Shown: positions 36,236 through 46,287, numbered from the stretch's first letter. The stretch: 64,000 nt of DNA from Terriglobales bacterium (GCA_035624455.1 DASPRM010000022.1:1-64000), one strand, 5' to 3'. Made by a program: numbers and translations. The notes: generated from the letters alone by a model not told the origin.

Positions 36236-37231
36236 ATGTCTGAATCCAATCTGCCGGTCCCCCGCTATTATCCCGAAGCCCAGTCGGTTGAGTCTTTCTG
36301 GGCGCCGCCGCGTCCCCGGCGACGCTATTGGCTACATATCCTCCTGCTGCTTCTAACCATCTGCACAACGCTGGTGGTAGGGACTCGCCTGGAAGCCAAT
36401 TTTCTCCACAACCAACCGCTGTTTACCTTGCAGGAAGATGCGCTGCCGCTGTTCCCCATCGAGTGGATCGTGCAGCAGCCCTCGCGATTGCTATTGGGTG
36501 TCCCCTTTGCTTTTTCGCTGATGCTGATCCTGCTCGCCCACGAGATGGGGCATTACCTGATGTGCCTGCGGTACGGCGTTCAGGCTACTTTGCCGTTCTT
36601 TATTCCCGCGCCTACCCTGATCGGCACGCTGGGCGCCTTTATTCGTATCCGCTCGCCGATCCGCTCGCGCGAGGCGCTCTTTGATATCGGCATTGCGGGT
36701 CCAATCGCAGGATTTTTGGTGGCGATCATCGTGCTGCTGCTGGCGCTGATGGATTCACGGCCGCTCCCTGCAATTGCGCACCAGGGCGACATTGTGTTGA
36801 GCTATCCCTGGATTTTCCGGGTGGTTTACCGGATTGCTTTTCCGGTAAGTGCTGCTCAGTATCCGCTGGAGGCGCTGGAGATGCATCCCATGGCCATCGC
36901 GGCCTGGGTGGGAATGTTTGCCACTGCGCTCAACCTGCTTCCCGGGGGACAACTGGATGGCGGACACATCGTGTATGCCCTTTCGCCACGCGCGCACAAA
37001 TTCGTCTCGGTTCTGACCATTGGAATCCTGCTTCCTCTAGGATATTGGCTGTGGCCAGGATGGCTGATCTGGGCGGCCTTGCTGGCGCTGACTGGAGTGC
37101 GCCATCCCTTGGTCCCGATGTGGCCCGGCCTCTCGCGTGGACGCCAGGTTTTGGCCCTGCTTGGGCTGCTGCTGCTGGTACTGACTTTCTTGCCGGCTCC
37201 GATTCAGGGATTTGACGTGTCGCACTGGTGA
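36236..37231 (+). CDS. Site-2 protease family membrane metalloprotease (M50)
   Basis: 331 aa, about 7 membrane segments. The zinc motif LLAHEMGHYLMCLRYG (HExxH at 102-106) lies in a membrane helix, and the distal ligand motif is LNLLPGGQLDGGHI (about 233-246). A cytosolic N-terminus with PPRPRRR precedes the first helix. No PDZ domain is present, so it is of the compact EcsB-adjacent or plant EGY-like type, not RseP. It would cleave substrates within the membrane; the target is unknown. It has no clear operon partner. Confidence 0.9.
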   Translation: MSESNLPVPRYYPEAQSVESFWAPPRPRRRYWLHILLLLLTICTTLVVGTRLEANFLHNQPLFTLQEDALPLFPIEWIVQQPSRLLLGVPFAFSLMLILLAHEMGHYLMCLRYGVQATLPFFIPAPTLIGTLGAFIRIRSPIRSREALFDIGIAGPIAGFLVAIIVLLLALMDSRPLPAIAHQGDIVLSYPWIFRVVYRIAFPVSAAQYPLEALEMHPMAIAAWVGMFATALNLLPGGQLDGGHIVYALSPRAHKFVSVLTIGILLPLGYWLWPGWLIWAALLALTGVRHPLVPMWPGLSRGRQVLALLGLLLLVLTFLPAPIQGFDVSHW

Positions 37232-37298
37232 TATCGGGCGGAGTGGTCAGAAGTCAGCACTCAGCAGCTCGCCATCAGAATTCGGTGGCGGCAGTTTT

Positions 37299-37348
37299 GT
37301 CGAGGCTGCGCCTCGACCTGAACGGACGGGGACGTCCGTTCCCACGTG
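37299..37348 (+). repeat. Family C palindromic repeat
   Basis: GTCGAGGCTGCGCCTCGACC (itself a perfect hairpin) followed by GGACGGGGACGTCCGTTCCC. It matches 32323-32370. A short GTCAGCACTCAGCAG unit (37250-37265) precedes it. The gap between the convergent M50 and priA genes has nothing else. Confidence 0.75.
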
Positions 37349-37409
37349 TTAGCTGCTGGCGTGACCATGTTACTGGTGTATGTTCGTGGAGGCCCAGACT
37401 CGACGAGGG

Positions 37410-39908
37410 TCACAGCAGATTCTGCGCGTCCACATCGACCACAATGCTTGTTCTCGGAAGCTTGCGCTCGGTGGCTTCGTGAAGCATGGCCCGGATGGTG
37501 CTGTTCAACGCTTCCCGGCTGGCTGATTTCAGGAGGAAATGATAGCGATAATCGCGCTTGAGCCGCACGATTGGCGCGGCAGCGGGCCCGAGAACTTTGA
37601 TTTTCGCAGGCGACTCACGTTCGAACCACTTGCCGAGAATTCCCGCTATTCGTAGCGCCTCCTCCAATTTGTCGCTGCGGATCACCACATTCGCCAGCGC
37701 GCTGTGGGGCGGGTATTTCATCCAGTTGCGAAAGCGGATTTCTTTTTCAAAGAAGCCGGCGTAATCGTGCTGGGCAGCGAATTGGATCGCGTAATGTTCG
37801 GGGAAGAAAGTCTGCAGGATCACCTGGCCGGGAGTATTGCCGCGCCCGGCGCGCCCGGCTACCTGGGTCAGCAGTTGGAAGGTGCGCTCGGCGGCGCGAA
37901 AATCAGGGAAGCGCAGCGCCAGGTCCGCGCCAACCACTCCGACCAGCGTGACGCCATGAATGTCGTGACCCTTGGCGATCATCTGCGTGCCAACCAGCAG
38001 GTCGAGTTCACCGGCGTGCAGGGCGTTGAGGACGCGCTCAAAGTCGCGTCGTCCACGCACGGTGTCGCGATCGAGGCGCGCAATTCGTGCCTGGGGAAAC
38101 AGGCCGTGCAGGTGCTCTTCTAACTTTTCCGATCCCGCGCCAAGAAAATAGACGTATTCGCTGCCGCACTTCGCGCACTTCTCCGGCACGCGTTGGACAG
38201 AACCGCAATAGTGGCAGAGCAGGCGCCGCGCGCCCTTGTGGTGCGTCATGCTGATAGCGCAGTTCTGGCACTGGATGGTGTCGCCGCAGGAGCGGCAGAG
38301 AACCGTGGGCGAGTAGCCACGGCGATTCAGCAGGACCATTACCTGCTCCTGGCGCTCCAGGCGTTCCTTGATTGCTTCCGCCAGACGGCGTGACATTAGA
38401 GGTTCGTTGCCAGAGGCACGGAATTCTTCCTTCATATCCACGAGTTCGACTTCCGGCAACGGCCTCTGCTCGACGCGATCGGGAAGCGAGATCAGCTTGT
38501 ATTTGCGTCCGGCATTGAAGTACGACTCGAGAGACGGCGTGGCCGAGCCCAAAACGACCGCGGCCCCGGCCATCTTGGCACGCATGACGGCGACATCGCG
38601 GGCGTGATAGCGGGGGGTCTCCTCCTGCTTGTATGAAAGGTCGTGCTCTTCATCGACAACGATGAGCGCCAAATCCGCAACAGGAGCAAAGACGGCCGAG
38701 CGCGTGCCCACGACTACTTTCGCTTCGCCTCGGTGGATGCGGTGCCACTGTTCCGCGCGTTCGTCGGCGGAGAGAGCCGAGTGAAGGATGGCGACGTCAT
38801 CGCCGAAGGTCTCGTGCAGTTGCGCGGCGGCGGCAGGGGTGAGTCCGATTTCCGGCACCAGCATGATTGCCGAGCGGCCAGATTCCAGCACGCTACGCAT
38901 CGCCGCAAGATAGACGGCGGTTTTGCCCGATCCGGTAACGCCGTGCAGCAGCGACACGGAGAAGGTGCGATTTTCAGTCGCGGCGAGAATTTGGCGCAGG
39001 GCTTCGTTCTGGGCGGAATTGAAAGCGAAGTCGAGCGGCCGGGGGCGATGCTCGAGGCCACTGATCTCGAAGCCTGCCGCTTGCTCAGCCACTGTGATGA
39101 GGCCGCGCTTTTTCAACGATTCGATGCTGCTGCGGGATGCGCCCAGGTCGCGCAGGTGGATGAGAGGCAGCTTGCCGCCTGCGCTGCGTAGAGAGTCAAT
39201 GATGGCCATTTGGCTCGCGTTGAGTTTGCGAAGAGCGCGGGGGCGGCGTCCGTCTGGAGTGCAGCGTGGCTCGAAGCTTTCCGGGCCGGCTTCGGCTTCG
39301 TTCAGCACAACGATGGATACGGTGCGGCGAGCGTCGCGCGCCGCCGTGACGTCCTGGCGCGCAATCCATTTCTTTGCGACCAGACTATCGAGAAGCCTTC
39401 GGCTTGCGCCGGTAGCTGAGCGCAGGGTTTGCTCGCGAGCGGGCTCGCCATCGGTGAGATAGTCGAGCACCGAGTACTCGACGGCCTGCTCTTCGGGAGT
39501 CTTGCGTGAGCGCAAGGACGAGCCTCGGGTGGCAGATTCATGCAGGGCAGTGTAGCCCGCTTCCGTGATGCGATAGCTCTTTGCCCGCCGCACCTCCGCA
39601 CCCAGCGGGAGCATGGTGCGAAAAACTTCGCCAATGGGAGCGATGTAGTAGTGCGCGATCCACTGGGCAAGTTCCAGGAGGCCCGCATCGAGAACCGGCT
39701 CGGCATCGAGGACCTGCAGGATGTTTTTGGCCGTGATGCTGGAATCGGGCTCGCGATCGTGCAGCTCGGTGACGATTCCGGGCAGCTTCTGCTCGCGAAA
39801 GGGAACGAGCACCCGCCCGCCCACTACCGTGGTAACGCCATTGAGCCGGTAGGTGAAGGTCGCCTCCAGAGGAACAGGGACGGCGACCTCACAGAACTTG
39901 GGCGTCAT
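37410..39908 (-). CDS. priA: Primosomal replication restart helicase PriA
   Basis: 832 aa, 3'-5' helicase that reloads the replisome at stalled forks. N-terminal DNA-binding domain (VAVPVPLEATFTYRL), then helicase motifs: LLHGVTGSGKTAVYLAAM (Walker A near residue 326), LIVVDEEHDLSYKQEETPRYHARDVAV (DEEH box) and GSATPSLESYFNAG. A zinc region with paired cysteines follows (CRSCGDTIQCQNC, LLCHYCG, KCAKCGSEY), then LVGTQMIAKGHDI and QVAGRAGRG. The ATG at 39908 gives the standard PriA start. Co-directional with the upstream UDG and coaBC genes. Confidence 0.97.
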   Translation of the reverse strand: MTPKFCEVAVPVPLEATFTYRLNGVTTVVGGRVLVPFREQKLPGIVTELHDREPDSSITAKNILQVLDAEPVLDAGLLELAQWIAHYYIAPIGEVFRTMLPLGAEVRRAKSYRITEAGYTALHESATRGSSLRSRKTPEEQAVEYSVLDYLTDGEPAREQTLRSATGASRRLLDSLVAKKWIARQDVTAARDARRTVSIVVLNEAEAGPESFEPRCTPDGRRPRALRKLNASQMAIIDSLRSAGGKLPLIHLRDLGASRSSIESLKKRGLITVAEQAAGFEISGLEHRPRPLDFAFNSAQNEALRQILAATENRTFSVSLLHGVTGSGKTAVYLAAMRSVLESGRSAIMLVPEIGLTPAAAAQLHETFGDDVAILHSALSADERAEQWHRIHRGEAKVVVGTRSAVFAPVADLALIVVDEEHDLSYKQEETPRYHARDVAVMRAKMAGAAVVLGSATPSLESYFNAGRKYKLISLPDRVEQRPLPEVELVDMKEEFRASGNEPLMSRRLAEAIKERLERQEQVMVLLNRRGYSPTVLCRSCGDTIQCQNCAISMTHHKGARRLLCHYCGSVQRVPEKCAKCGSEYVYFLGAGSEKLEEHLHGLFPQARIARLDRDTVRGRRDFERVLNALHAGELDLLVGTQMIAKGHDIHGVTLVGVVGADLALRFPDFRAAERTFQLLTQVAGRAGRGNTPGQVILQTFFPEHYAIQFAAQHDYAGFFEKEIRFRNWMKYPPHSALANVVIRSDKLEEALRIAGILGKWFERESPAKIKVLGPAAAPIVRLKRDYRYHFLLKSASREALNSTIRAMLHEATERKLPRTSIVVDVDAQNLL

Positions 39909-39970
39909 AAAGGCAGGGTGCTCCGAGTACGAGTTGTGATCAGGCTATTTTAGATTGAAAACGGCAAGTT

Positions 39971-40771
39971 CTAAGAGGCCGGCGCTCGCTTGGTGATCGG
40001 CAGGCCAAGTTCTTCCATCACGTGCTGAAGGTCTTTCCAGGCCTCAGCCTTCTGGCGCGGATCGCGCAGCAAGAACGCAGGGTGATAGGTCACGCGCAGC
40101 TTGCTGCCGCGGAAGTCGTACCAGCGGCGGCGCAGGTTCGACATGGTGTCGTCGAGGCTGAGCAGGTTTTTGGCGGCTACTGAACCCAACGCAACGATCA
40201 CCTTGGGTTTGATCACGTCGATCTGGCGCAGCAGAAACGGCGAGCAGGTTTCACATTCGTCGCGCTCGGGCGTGCGATTGCCGGGGGGACGGCACTTCAC
40301 CACGTTGGCGATATAAACCTGCTCGCGCCGCAGCCCCATGGCTTCGATCATTTTGTTGAGCAACTGGCCGGCGCGCCCGACGAAGGGTTCGCCTTGCTCG
40401 TCTTCATCGGCGCCCGGGCCCTCGCCAACAAACATCAGTTCCGCTTGCGGATTTCCTACGCCAAAGACAATCTGCTTTCGACCCAGCTTGTGCAGCTTGC
40501 AGCGCGTGCAGTCGCCGAGATCTTCGCGAATGAGGTGGAGAGCCTGGCGTGGATCGAGGGCGACTGTTGTTTGCGTTTGGAGGGAGGTGAGTAGAGCTTC
40601 TGATGTGGCTGAGAAAGGCGCATCAGCGTCGACGCTTCCTGCTGCCGAGCCGGCGCGACGGTAAAAATCGTAGATGCCGAGTTCGCGGTAGTACCGAACG
40701 CGGTCGGCCAGCGAAGGGAGTAATTCAGGGGCGATTTTCTGGGGCATGCTTTGGATTTGATGATAATGCAT
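39971..40771 (-). CDS. Family 4 uracil-DNA glycosylase (4Fe-4S)
   Basis: 266 aa. Excises uracil from DNA. The catalytic motif is [33 protein letters not shown]. The iron-sulfur cysteines appear as [12 protein letters not shown] and [20 protein letters not shown]. The second half has [14 protein letters not shown] and [15 protein letters not shown] (catalytic-pocket HPA). An N-terminal extension of about 80 residues precedes the fold ([31 protein letters not shown]). Either ATG, 40771 or 40747, may be used. It lies between coaBC and priA. Confidence 0.94.
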   Translation of the reverse strand: MHYHQIQSMPQKIAPELLPSLADRVRYYRELGIYDFYRRAGSAAGSVDADAPFSATSEALLTSLQTQTTVALDPRQALHLIREDLGDCTRCKLHKLGRKQIVFGVGNPQAELMFVGEGPGADEDEQGEPFVGRAGQLLNKMIEAMGLRREQVYIANVVKCRPPGNRTPERDECETCSPFLLRQIDVIKPKVIVALGSVAAKNLLSLDDTMSNLRRRWYDFRGSKLRVTYHPAFLLRDPRQKAEAWKDLQHVMEELGLPITKRAPAS

Positions 40772-40802
40772 TTAGTCGGGCGGGCTCGACGAGGCAGGGC
40801 GG

Positions 40803-40925
40803 CCCACCCTTCCGCCCGCTTTTGGCGGAAGGTGGGAACGTCGAGTCGAACCAGCCCAAAAGCAGGTTCCTCGACTGCGTTCCCTCATCCGCGCAGCGGA
40901 TTAGGGAACTTCGCTCGGAATGACA
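40803..40925 (+). repeat. Family D hairpin plus family B copy between coaBC and the UDG gene
   Basis: CCCACCCTTCCGCC, loop, GGCGGAAGGTGGG (40803-40836), a near-perfect stem. It is followed by a family B form: TTCCTCGACTGCGTTCCC ... TTCGCTCGGAATGACA (40867-40925) with an internal ATCCGCG / CGCGGAT-like centre. No gene is seen in 40772-40974. Confidence 0.7.
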
Positions 40926-40974
40926 ATTTGCATGAATAAGGATGACAATTTGCGCGTATAAGGCAAGTGTTCGC

Positions 40975-42192
40975 CTATTTCGTCTTCACTGCTGCGCCGC
41001 GCTGCAGTCGGATCTTGTGGATCTCGTCCAGAATGCGGTTGGCGATTTCGAACTTGCTTGCGACCGGAACGTCCACAACTTCATTCGGAGTAATGATGGT
41101 GACTGCGTTGCGGTCGACATCGAAGCCCTTGTCCACTTGCGAGACGTCGTTAGCCACGATCGCGTCAAGGGATTTCGAGATCAGCTTCTTGCGGGCGTTC
41201 TCCAGTACGTTTTCCGTCTCTGCGGCAAAACCGACGACGATTTGCGGTCCAGATTGTCGCCCTAGTTCGGCGGCGATGTCCTCGGTGGGCTCCAGTTCCA
41301 GCGCAAAAGCAGCATGGCGCTTCATCTTCTGCGGCAGCTCATTTTTGGGCTTGTAATCTGCAACCGCCGCGGCTTTGATGATCACCGTTGCTTCCGAGCG
41401 ATGCGCCATCACCGTGTGCAGCATCTCGGTCGCGGTTTCCACGCGAAAGAACTCCACCCCCGTGGGAGGCTCAAGAGAAGTTGGGCCGCTGACCAGAATG
41501 ACGCGCGCTCCACGCCGCTGGGCGGCTTCGGCCAGGGCATAACCCATCTTACCGCTGGAGCGGTTGCTGATGTAGCGCACAGGATCGATCTTTTCGCGCG
41601 TGGGGCCGGCGGTGATCAGCACAGTTTCGCCGGCAAGATCGTGGCCCGCACCCAGCAACTGCATGAGTGTATTGACGATGGTCTCATTGGCTGCCAGTCT
41701 TCCGGCGCCCACCATGCCGCAAGCCAGATAGCCGCTGTCGGGTTCCACAATGTGAACGCCGCGCTGTCGCAGAATTTCGATGTTGGCCTTGGTTGCCGCG
41801 TTCTCCCACATGTTCACGTTCATCGCGGGCGCAACGATCACAGGCGCCCTGGTGGCGAGAAAGAGAGTGGAGAGGAAATCGTTGGCCAGGCCGTGCGCGA
41901 ACTTGGCGATCACGTCGGCAGTTGCGGGCGCGACGAGCAGCGCGTCGATGGATTCGGCTACGGCGATGTGCTCAATCGCCGATTCCACATTCGGTGGTTC
42001 GGCCTCGGCACCGAACATGTCGGTAATAACCTTTTCGCCACTGAGGGCAGCAAAAGTGAGCGGCCGAACGAATTCCTGGGCGGCCGCGGTCATGATCACC
42101 TGCACTCGGAGATTGCGGTCCTGCAGCAGGCGCACGATCTCTGCCGCCTTATAAGCAGCGATTCCACCGGTCACACCCAAAGCTATCTTCAT
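40975..42192 (-). CDS. coaBC: Bifunctional phosphopantothenoylcysteine decarboxylase/synthetase
   Basis: 405 aa, two consecutive steps to coenzyme A. The N-terminal flavoprotein CoaC has MKIALGVTGGIAAYKAAEI, the APAMNVNMWENAA motif with the active-site region, and PDSGYLACGMVGAGRLA (catalytic Cys). The C-terminal CoaB part has VLITAGPTREKIDPVRYISNRSSGKMGYALAEAA, IKAAAVADYKPK and VGFAAETENVLENARKKL. The ATG at 42192 is the family start; an upstream TTG adds 8 residues. It follows rpoZ, as in many bacteria. Confidence 0.96.
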   Translation of the reverse strand: MKIALGVTGGIAAYKAAEIVRLLQDRNLRVQVIMTAAAQEFVRPLTFAALSGEKVITDMFGAEAEPPNVESAIEHIAVAESIDALLVAPATADVIAKFAHGLANDFLSTLFLATRAPVIVAPAMNVNMWENAATKANIEILRQRGVHIVEPDSGYLACGMVGAGRLAANETIVNTLMQLLGAGHDLAGETVLITAGPTREKIDPVRYISNRSSGKMGYALAEAAQRRGARVILVSGPTSLEPPTGVEFFRVETATEMLHTVMAHRSEATVIIKAAAVADYKPKNELPQKMKRHAAFALELEPTEDIAAELGRQSGPQIVVGFAAETENVLENARKKLISKSLDAIVANDVSQVDKGFDVDRNAVTIITPNEVVDVPVASKFEIANRILDEIHKIRLQRGAAVKTK

Positions 42193-42341
42193 GGAATTAG
42201 GGCGCGCTTCGCGCAACGCTCATTCTATTAGACGGCGAAAAGCAGCTCCCGGACTCGTGCTGCCGGCCATAGATTCACCTTCGTTGCGGACGGCCAGAGG
42301 ACGACTCCCGGCCTTGAAACCGACGCACGCGGAATCGAGTG

Positions 42342-42575
42342 TTAGTTTCCGACCACTTTGTCCAGCATCTCGCTGGCAGCTTCCACCGCCGTCTTTTCCG
42401 GCTGGTTGATCATCCACTTTACTTTGCCAGCTTTGATTTCTTCCTGCGCAATCTTGCAAGGCTTGCGAGCGGTGGTATCGATTTGTGGACGCGCTCCGGA
42501 TTGCAGTTGTCGCGCACGACGGGCCGCGACGATGATGTATCGGTAATTACTATCAAATCCTTCAATTAACTTCAT
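42342..42575 (-). CDS. rpoZ: RNA polymerase omega subunit
   Basis: 77 aa. Supports RNA polymerase assembly and can contribute to a ppGpp site. YRYIIVAARRARQLQSGARP and ARKPCKIAQEEIKAGKV are typical of omega. The order gmk-rpoZ-coaBC is the conserved one; the gap to gmk is 17 nt, so co-transcription is very likely. Confidence 0.95.
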   Translation of the reverse strand: MKLIEGFDSNYRYIIVAARRARQLQSGARPQIDTTARKPCKIAQEEIKAGKVKWMINQPEKTAVEAASEMLDKVVGN

Positions 42576-42592
42576 TGTTCATCCCCATGTGA

Positions 42593-43291
42593 TCAACTGC
42601 TGGGCACGGTAGAGAACCCAAACGACGCCAAAATCTGCTGAGCCCTGGGTCCCTGGTTATGCAGGCGACAGTCTTCCGCCTTGCGGATAATTGACAAATC
42701 GGTGGAACTGCGAGAAGAGGAGCGGTGTATCCGTTCCGCCAGTACGATCGCCCTAAGTTGCCCCTGTGACTCCTCGAGGCGATCATTTACCAGTATATAG
42801 TCATACTTGCGATAATTCGCGATCTCTTTGGCGGCCGCCTGTAAGCGGCGGTCAATCACCTCGTCGGATATGCGGTCGGCGGCGCTGCGATCGCGCAGGC
42901 GCTGCTCCAGAACCTCGCGCGAAGGCGGCAGAATGAAAATGCTGACTGCATCAGGGAGTTTCTCCTTCACCTGGCGCGCTCCCTGTACATCGATGTCCAG
43001 CAGAAGGTCTTTGCCTTTGGATTTGGCGTCGTCGAGAAAGCGGCGGGCAGTACCATAATAATCGCCAAAAACACAGGCATATTCCAGGAACTGGTTCTGT
43101 TCGATCATGCGCTCGAACTCTTGCGTGGATACGAAGAAATATTCGCGGCCATTTTTTTCCTGGCCGCGTGGCTTGCGGGTGGTGTAGGAGATGGAGAACT
43201 CCAGATCCGGCACCTGGCGCAGCAATTCGTTGCTAAGGGTCGTTTTGCCCGAGCCCGAAGGCGCGGAGATAATGTAAACGATGCCGCTCAT
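42593..43291 (-). CDS. gmk: Guanylate kinase
   Basis: Converts GMP to GDP. 232 aa: P-loop YIISAPSGSGKTTLSNEL, GMP-binding SISYTTRKPRGQEKNGREYFFV, LLDIDVQGARQVKEK and the lid region RDRSAADRISDEVIDRRL. The C-terminal 30 residues or so (IHRSSSRSSTDLS...) exceed the usual length of about 205. Its ATG overlaps the yicC stop by 4 nt (ATGA), implying translational coupling. Confidence 0.96.
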   Translation of the reverse strand: MSGIVYIISAPSGSGKTTLSNELLRQVPDLEFSISYTTRKPRGQEKNGREYFFVSTQEFERMIEQNQFLEYACVFGDYYGTARRFLDDAKSKGKDLLLDIDVQGARQVKEKLPDAVSIFILPPSREVLEQRLRDRSAADRISDEVIDRRLQAAAKEIANYRKYDYILVNDRLEESQGQLRAIVLAERIHRSSSRSSTDLSIIRKAEDCRLHNQGPRAQQILASFGFSTVPSS

Positions 43292-44175
43292 TCGATGTTC
43301 TGCACCTGCTCGCGCAGTTTTTCGATCTCGGCTTTCATTGCCAGGCCGTACTCGGTGATCTTCAGGGCTTCGCCGGAAACACCGGAGGTTTTGGACAGCA
43401 GGGTATTGGCTTCGCGTCCCATTTCCTGCAGCAGGAAGTCCATTTTCTTACCGACTTCTTTTTCCGTGGACAGCAATCCCAGGAAGTGATCGATGTGAGT
43501 CTGCATGCGCACGCATTCTTCCTGGATGTCACTGCGTTCGGCAAGCACCGCCGCTTCCTGCAAAATTCGATCCGCATTGGCCTGGGTTGCCATCAGCTCC
43601 TGCAGGCGACTCTGCAGTTTTTCCATGTATGCACGAAGCACGACTGTCCTTACCTTGTCGATTTCCCGTGTAGCATGGCGCAGGCGCTCGATTCGCTCAC
43701 GCAATTCGCGCTCAATGGCCTTACCCTCATCGGCCCGCATGTGATCCAGCTTGGAGACCGCTTCTTCCAATTTCAGAAGCACGGCGGCTTCAGCGTCCCC
43801 GTTCATTTGCGCCACTGGCCCTTCCAGCATACCGGGAACCTTGAAAATCGCATTGAGATCCGGCTCGGCGGGCAGCGAAAATTCCTTTGCGGCAGCGCGA
43901 AATATGTGCACGTAATTGCTCACCAGGCTTTTGTTCAGCGCCAAACCCTGTGCTCCGCTGCGTTCGAGCGATAAAACAAGCTCCACATGTCCGCGCGCCA
44001 GCTTTTCCTTTAAGGTGCGGCGGAGTTTCATCTCCAGGGCATCGGTGTCGGCCGGCATGCGCATGTGCAGGTCGAGGAAGCGATGATTCACCGATTTCAG
44101 CGACAAGGTGAAGCTGAGCTGGTCATCGACCTGCCCCTTTACCTGCGCGAATCCCGTCATCGAACGGATCGACAT
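43288..44175 (-). CDS. YicC family endoribonuclease
   Basis: 295 aa. The family start SIRSMTGFAQVKG, then LKSVNHRFLDLHMRMP and the C-terminal MDFLLQEMGREANTLLSK with TEYGLAMKAEIEKLREQVQNIE define YicC/YloC. E. coli YicC is a ring-shaped RNase linked to small-RNA turnover. It begins the yicC-gmk-rpoZ-coaBC run and overlaps gmk by 4 nt. Confidence 0.94.
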   Translation of the reverse strand: MSIRSMTGFAQVKGQVDDQLSFTLSLKSVNHRFLDLHMRMPADTDALEMKLRRTLKEKLARGHVELVLSLERSGAQGLALNKSLVSNYVHIFRAAAKEFSLPAEPDLNAIFKVPGMLEGPVAQMNGDAEAAVLLKLEEAVSKLDHMRADEGKAIERELRERIERLRHATREIDKVRTVVLRAYMEKLQSRLQELMATQANADRILQEAAVLAERSDIQEECVRMQTHIDHFLGLLSTEKEVGKKMDFLLQEMGREANTLLSKTSGVSGEALKITEYGLAMKAEIEKLREQVQNIE

Positions 44176-44236
44176 GCCTGGTGCTTGCCCGTCTTTAGTT
44201 TTTTCGCCTTCGGTTCGGCCCGGCGATCTGATACAG

Positions 44237-46084
44237 CTATTCGTTCACGATTCCCGCAGTGGTCGGCGGCTCCAGATCTACGAATTGGAGATCATACAGC
44301 CGGCGATAGGTCCCCAAGCGGCTCATGAGGTCTTCATGCGTACCGATGTCGGTAATCATTCCATTCTCGAGCACGACGATGCGATCGGCGCGCCGCACGG
44401 TGGAGAGCCGGTGAGCGATCACAAACACGGTACGCCCAGCCATCAGGTTCTGCAGTGCCGATTGAACCAAGGCTTCTGATTCGCTGTCGAGTGCCGAAGT
44501 AGCTTCGTCCAGGATCAGGATGGGAGCATTCTTCAGCAGGGCGCGAGCGATAGCCAGGCGTTGCCGCTCTCCGCCGGAGAGCCGGACTCCCTTCTCTCCA
44601 ATAACGGTCTTGTAATCCTCCGGCAGTTCCTGAATGAAGCCTTCGGCCAGAGCCGCCTGAGCCGCCTCCATGACGCGGTCGAGGGAGACGTTGGGCTGGC
44701 CGTAGGCGATGTTGTTCCGCACGCTGTCATTGAACAGGATGGTTTCCTGAGTGACGACGCCGATCTGCGAGCGCAAGGAGCCCAAGGTGACGTCGCGAAC
44801 ATCGATGCCATCAATCGTGATTCTCCCGTCGCATACGTCAAAAAACCGGGGAATCAACTGGGCCAGGGTGCTCTTGCCGGAGCCACTGGAACCTACGATG
44901 GCCAGCACCTCACCTTTGCCGACCGTGAGGTCGATGCCCTGGAGTACCGGCCGGGCGCTGTCTTCGTCGTTGTACTGGAAGCTGACGTTTTCCAGGCGGA
45001 TGCAGTCGCGGAAGGGGGGCAGTATCCTGGCATCGGGCTTCTCGCGCACATCATCCTGGGAATCCATGAAATCGAAGATCGAGGAAGATGCGCCTAAGGC
45101 CTGCTGGAAATTGTTATTGAAGATCGCAAACCGCCGTACCGGATCGTAGAGCTTGAACACGGCCACCAGGAATGCCAGGAAGGTTCCGGCGGTGAACACG
45201 TGAGCTTTGATGTAGTCGCGGCCGAGCAGAAGCAACAGGGCGATGGCGATGGCGCCGAAGGTATCCATCAGGGGAGAGCTGATGGACGCGGCCCGCACGG
45301 ACCGCATATTGGCGCGGAACAGACGTCTGGCAGCACTGCGGAATTTCAGCGACTCCCATTTTTCCATGCCGAAGGCTTTTACCACGCGGTTGCCAGTGAT
45401 GGTTTCGTGCAGGATGTTCTGGATTTCCGCCAGGTTGTCCTGTCCACGGCGGGTCGTTCGGCGAACGCCGCGTCCAATGCGGCGCGCAGAATAGAAGATC
45501 GCCGGCAGGAAGGCCACCAGCATCCAGGCCAGCTTGCCGCCCAAGAGAACGACCACCATCGCCGTGAATATCAGCGTGAAGAATTGCTGCAGAAACTCGG
45601 CGAGCACGGTGGACATCGCAAACTGGACTTTTTCGATGTCGTTGACCAGCGTGGACAGCAGCGTGCCCGTGGTGTGTCGCTGAAAGAACCCTACCGAGCG
45701 ACGCAGGATGCGATTGTAGAGCGCATCACGCAGATCGGTGATCATGCCGTAGCCGGCGTAGTTCACCAGGTACGTGCCCAGATAATCGAAGACGCCTTTC
45801 AGCACAGTGGCGGCCACCATGGCAAACGCCACCACGGTCCAGGCGTTGGTGAAGTGCCTGGGAACGAGTTCCTGTAAGTAGAGAAGCCGGTCAGTGCCGG
45901 GAAACCGGAAGAGGGCGATGTTCTTGGACTGTGATGCGGGATTCAGTACACGGTCAAAGATGGGGCCGACGAGGAGAACCCGAAAGGCGTCCAGCAATCC
46001 GACCAGCGACATAAGGATGATAGACAGAGCGAGTTGAAGGCCGTAGGGTGCGACGTACCGCAGGAGTCGGAAAAGCTGGCGCAT
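44237..46084 (-). CDS. MsbA-type ABC exporter (fused membrane and ATPase domains)
   Basis: 615 aa half-transporter. The N-terminal six-helix membrane domain (LLRYVAPYGLQLALSIILMSLVGLLDAF onward) is followed by an ATPase with Walker A IVGSSGSGKSTLAQLIPRF, Q-loop VTQETILF, signature LSGGERQRLAIARALL, Walker B ILILDEATSALD and H-loop VFVIAHRLSTVRRAD, all intact. It fits lipid A-core flippases such as MsbA, and lies close to the LPS-export genes; other lipid or drug substrates remain possible. The ATG at 46084 is preferred over a TTG at 46120. Confidence 0.92.
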   Translation of the reverse strand: MRQLFRLLRYVAPYGLQLALSIILMSLVGLLDAFRVLLVGPIFDRVLNPASQSKNIALFRFPGTDRLLYLQELVPRHFTNAWTVVAFAMVAATVLKGVFDYLGTYLVNYAGYGMITDLRDALYNRILRRSVGFFQRHTTGTLLSTLVNDIEKVQFAMSTVLAEFLQQFFTLIFTAMVVVLLGGKLAWMLVAFLPAIFYSARRIGRGVRRTTRRGQDNLAEIQNILHETITGNRVVKAFGMEKWESLKFRSAARRLFRANMRSVRAASISSPLMDTFGAIAIALLLLLGRDYIKAHVFTAGTFLAFLVAVFKLYDPVRRFAIFNNNFQQALGASSSIFDFMDSQDDVREKPDARILPPFRDCIRLENVSFQYNDEDSARPVLQGIDLTVGKGEVLAIVGSSGSGKSTLAQLIPRFFDVCDGRITIDGIDVRDVTLGSLRSQIGVVTQETILFNDSVRNNIAYGQPNVSLDRVMEAAQAALAEGFIQELPEDYKTVIGEKGVRLSGGERQRLAIARALLKNAPILILDEATSALDSESEALVQSALQNLMAGRTVFVIAHRLSTVRRADRIVVLENGMITDIGTHEDLMSRLGTYRRLYDLQFVDLEPPTTAGIVNE

Positions 46085-46287
46085 TAGCAGGTGCCCTGCC
46101 TGACGACAACGCTGCCACAAATGGAAATTCCAATCCCAGTTGTGCTTCTCAGAGCGTGTGCCGACGGATTATCCGAGATGGAGTGGCAGGGATACAGATT
46201 AATGATTCTACTTGAGTTTGTGTACTTCCGCACGTAACGGCGGAGAGTGCACCCTGCACTGAAGGCCCAATTTGGTTTCCATCAGCC

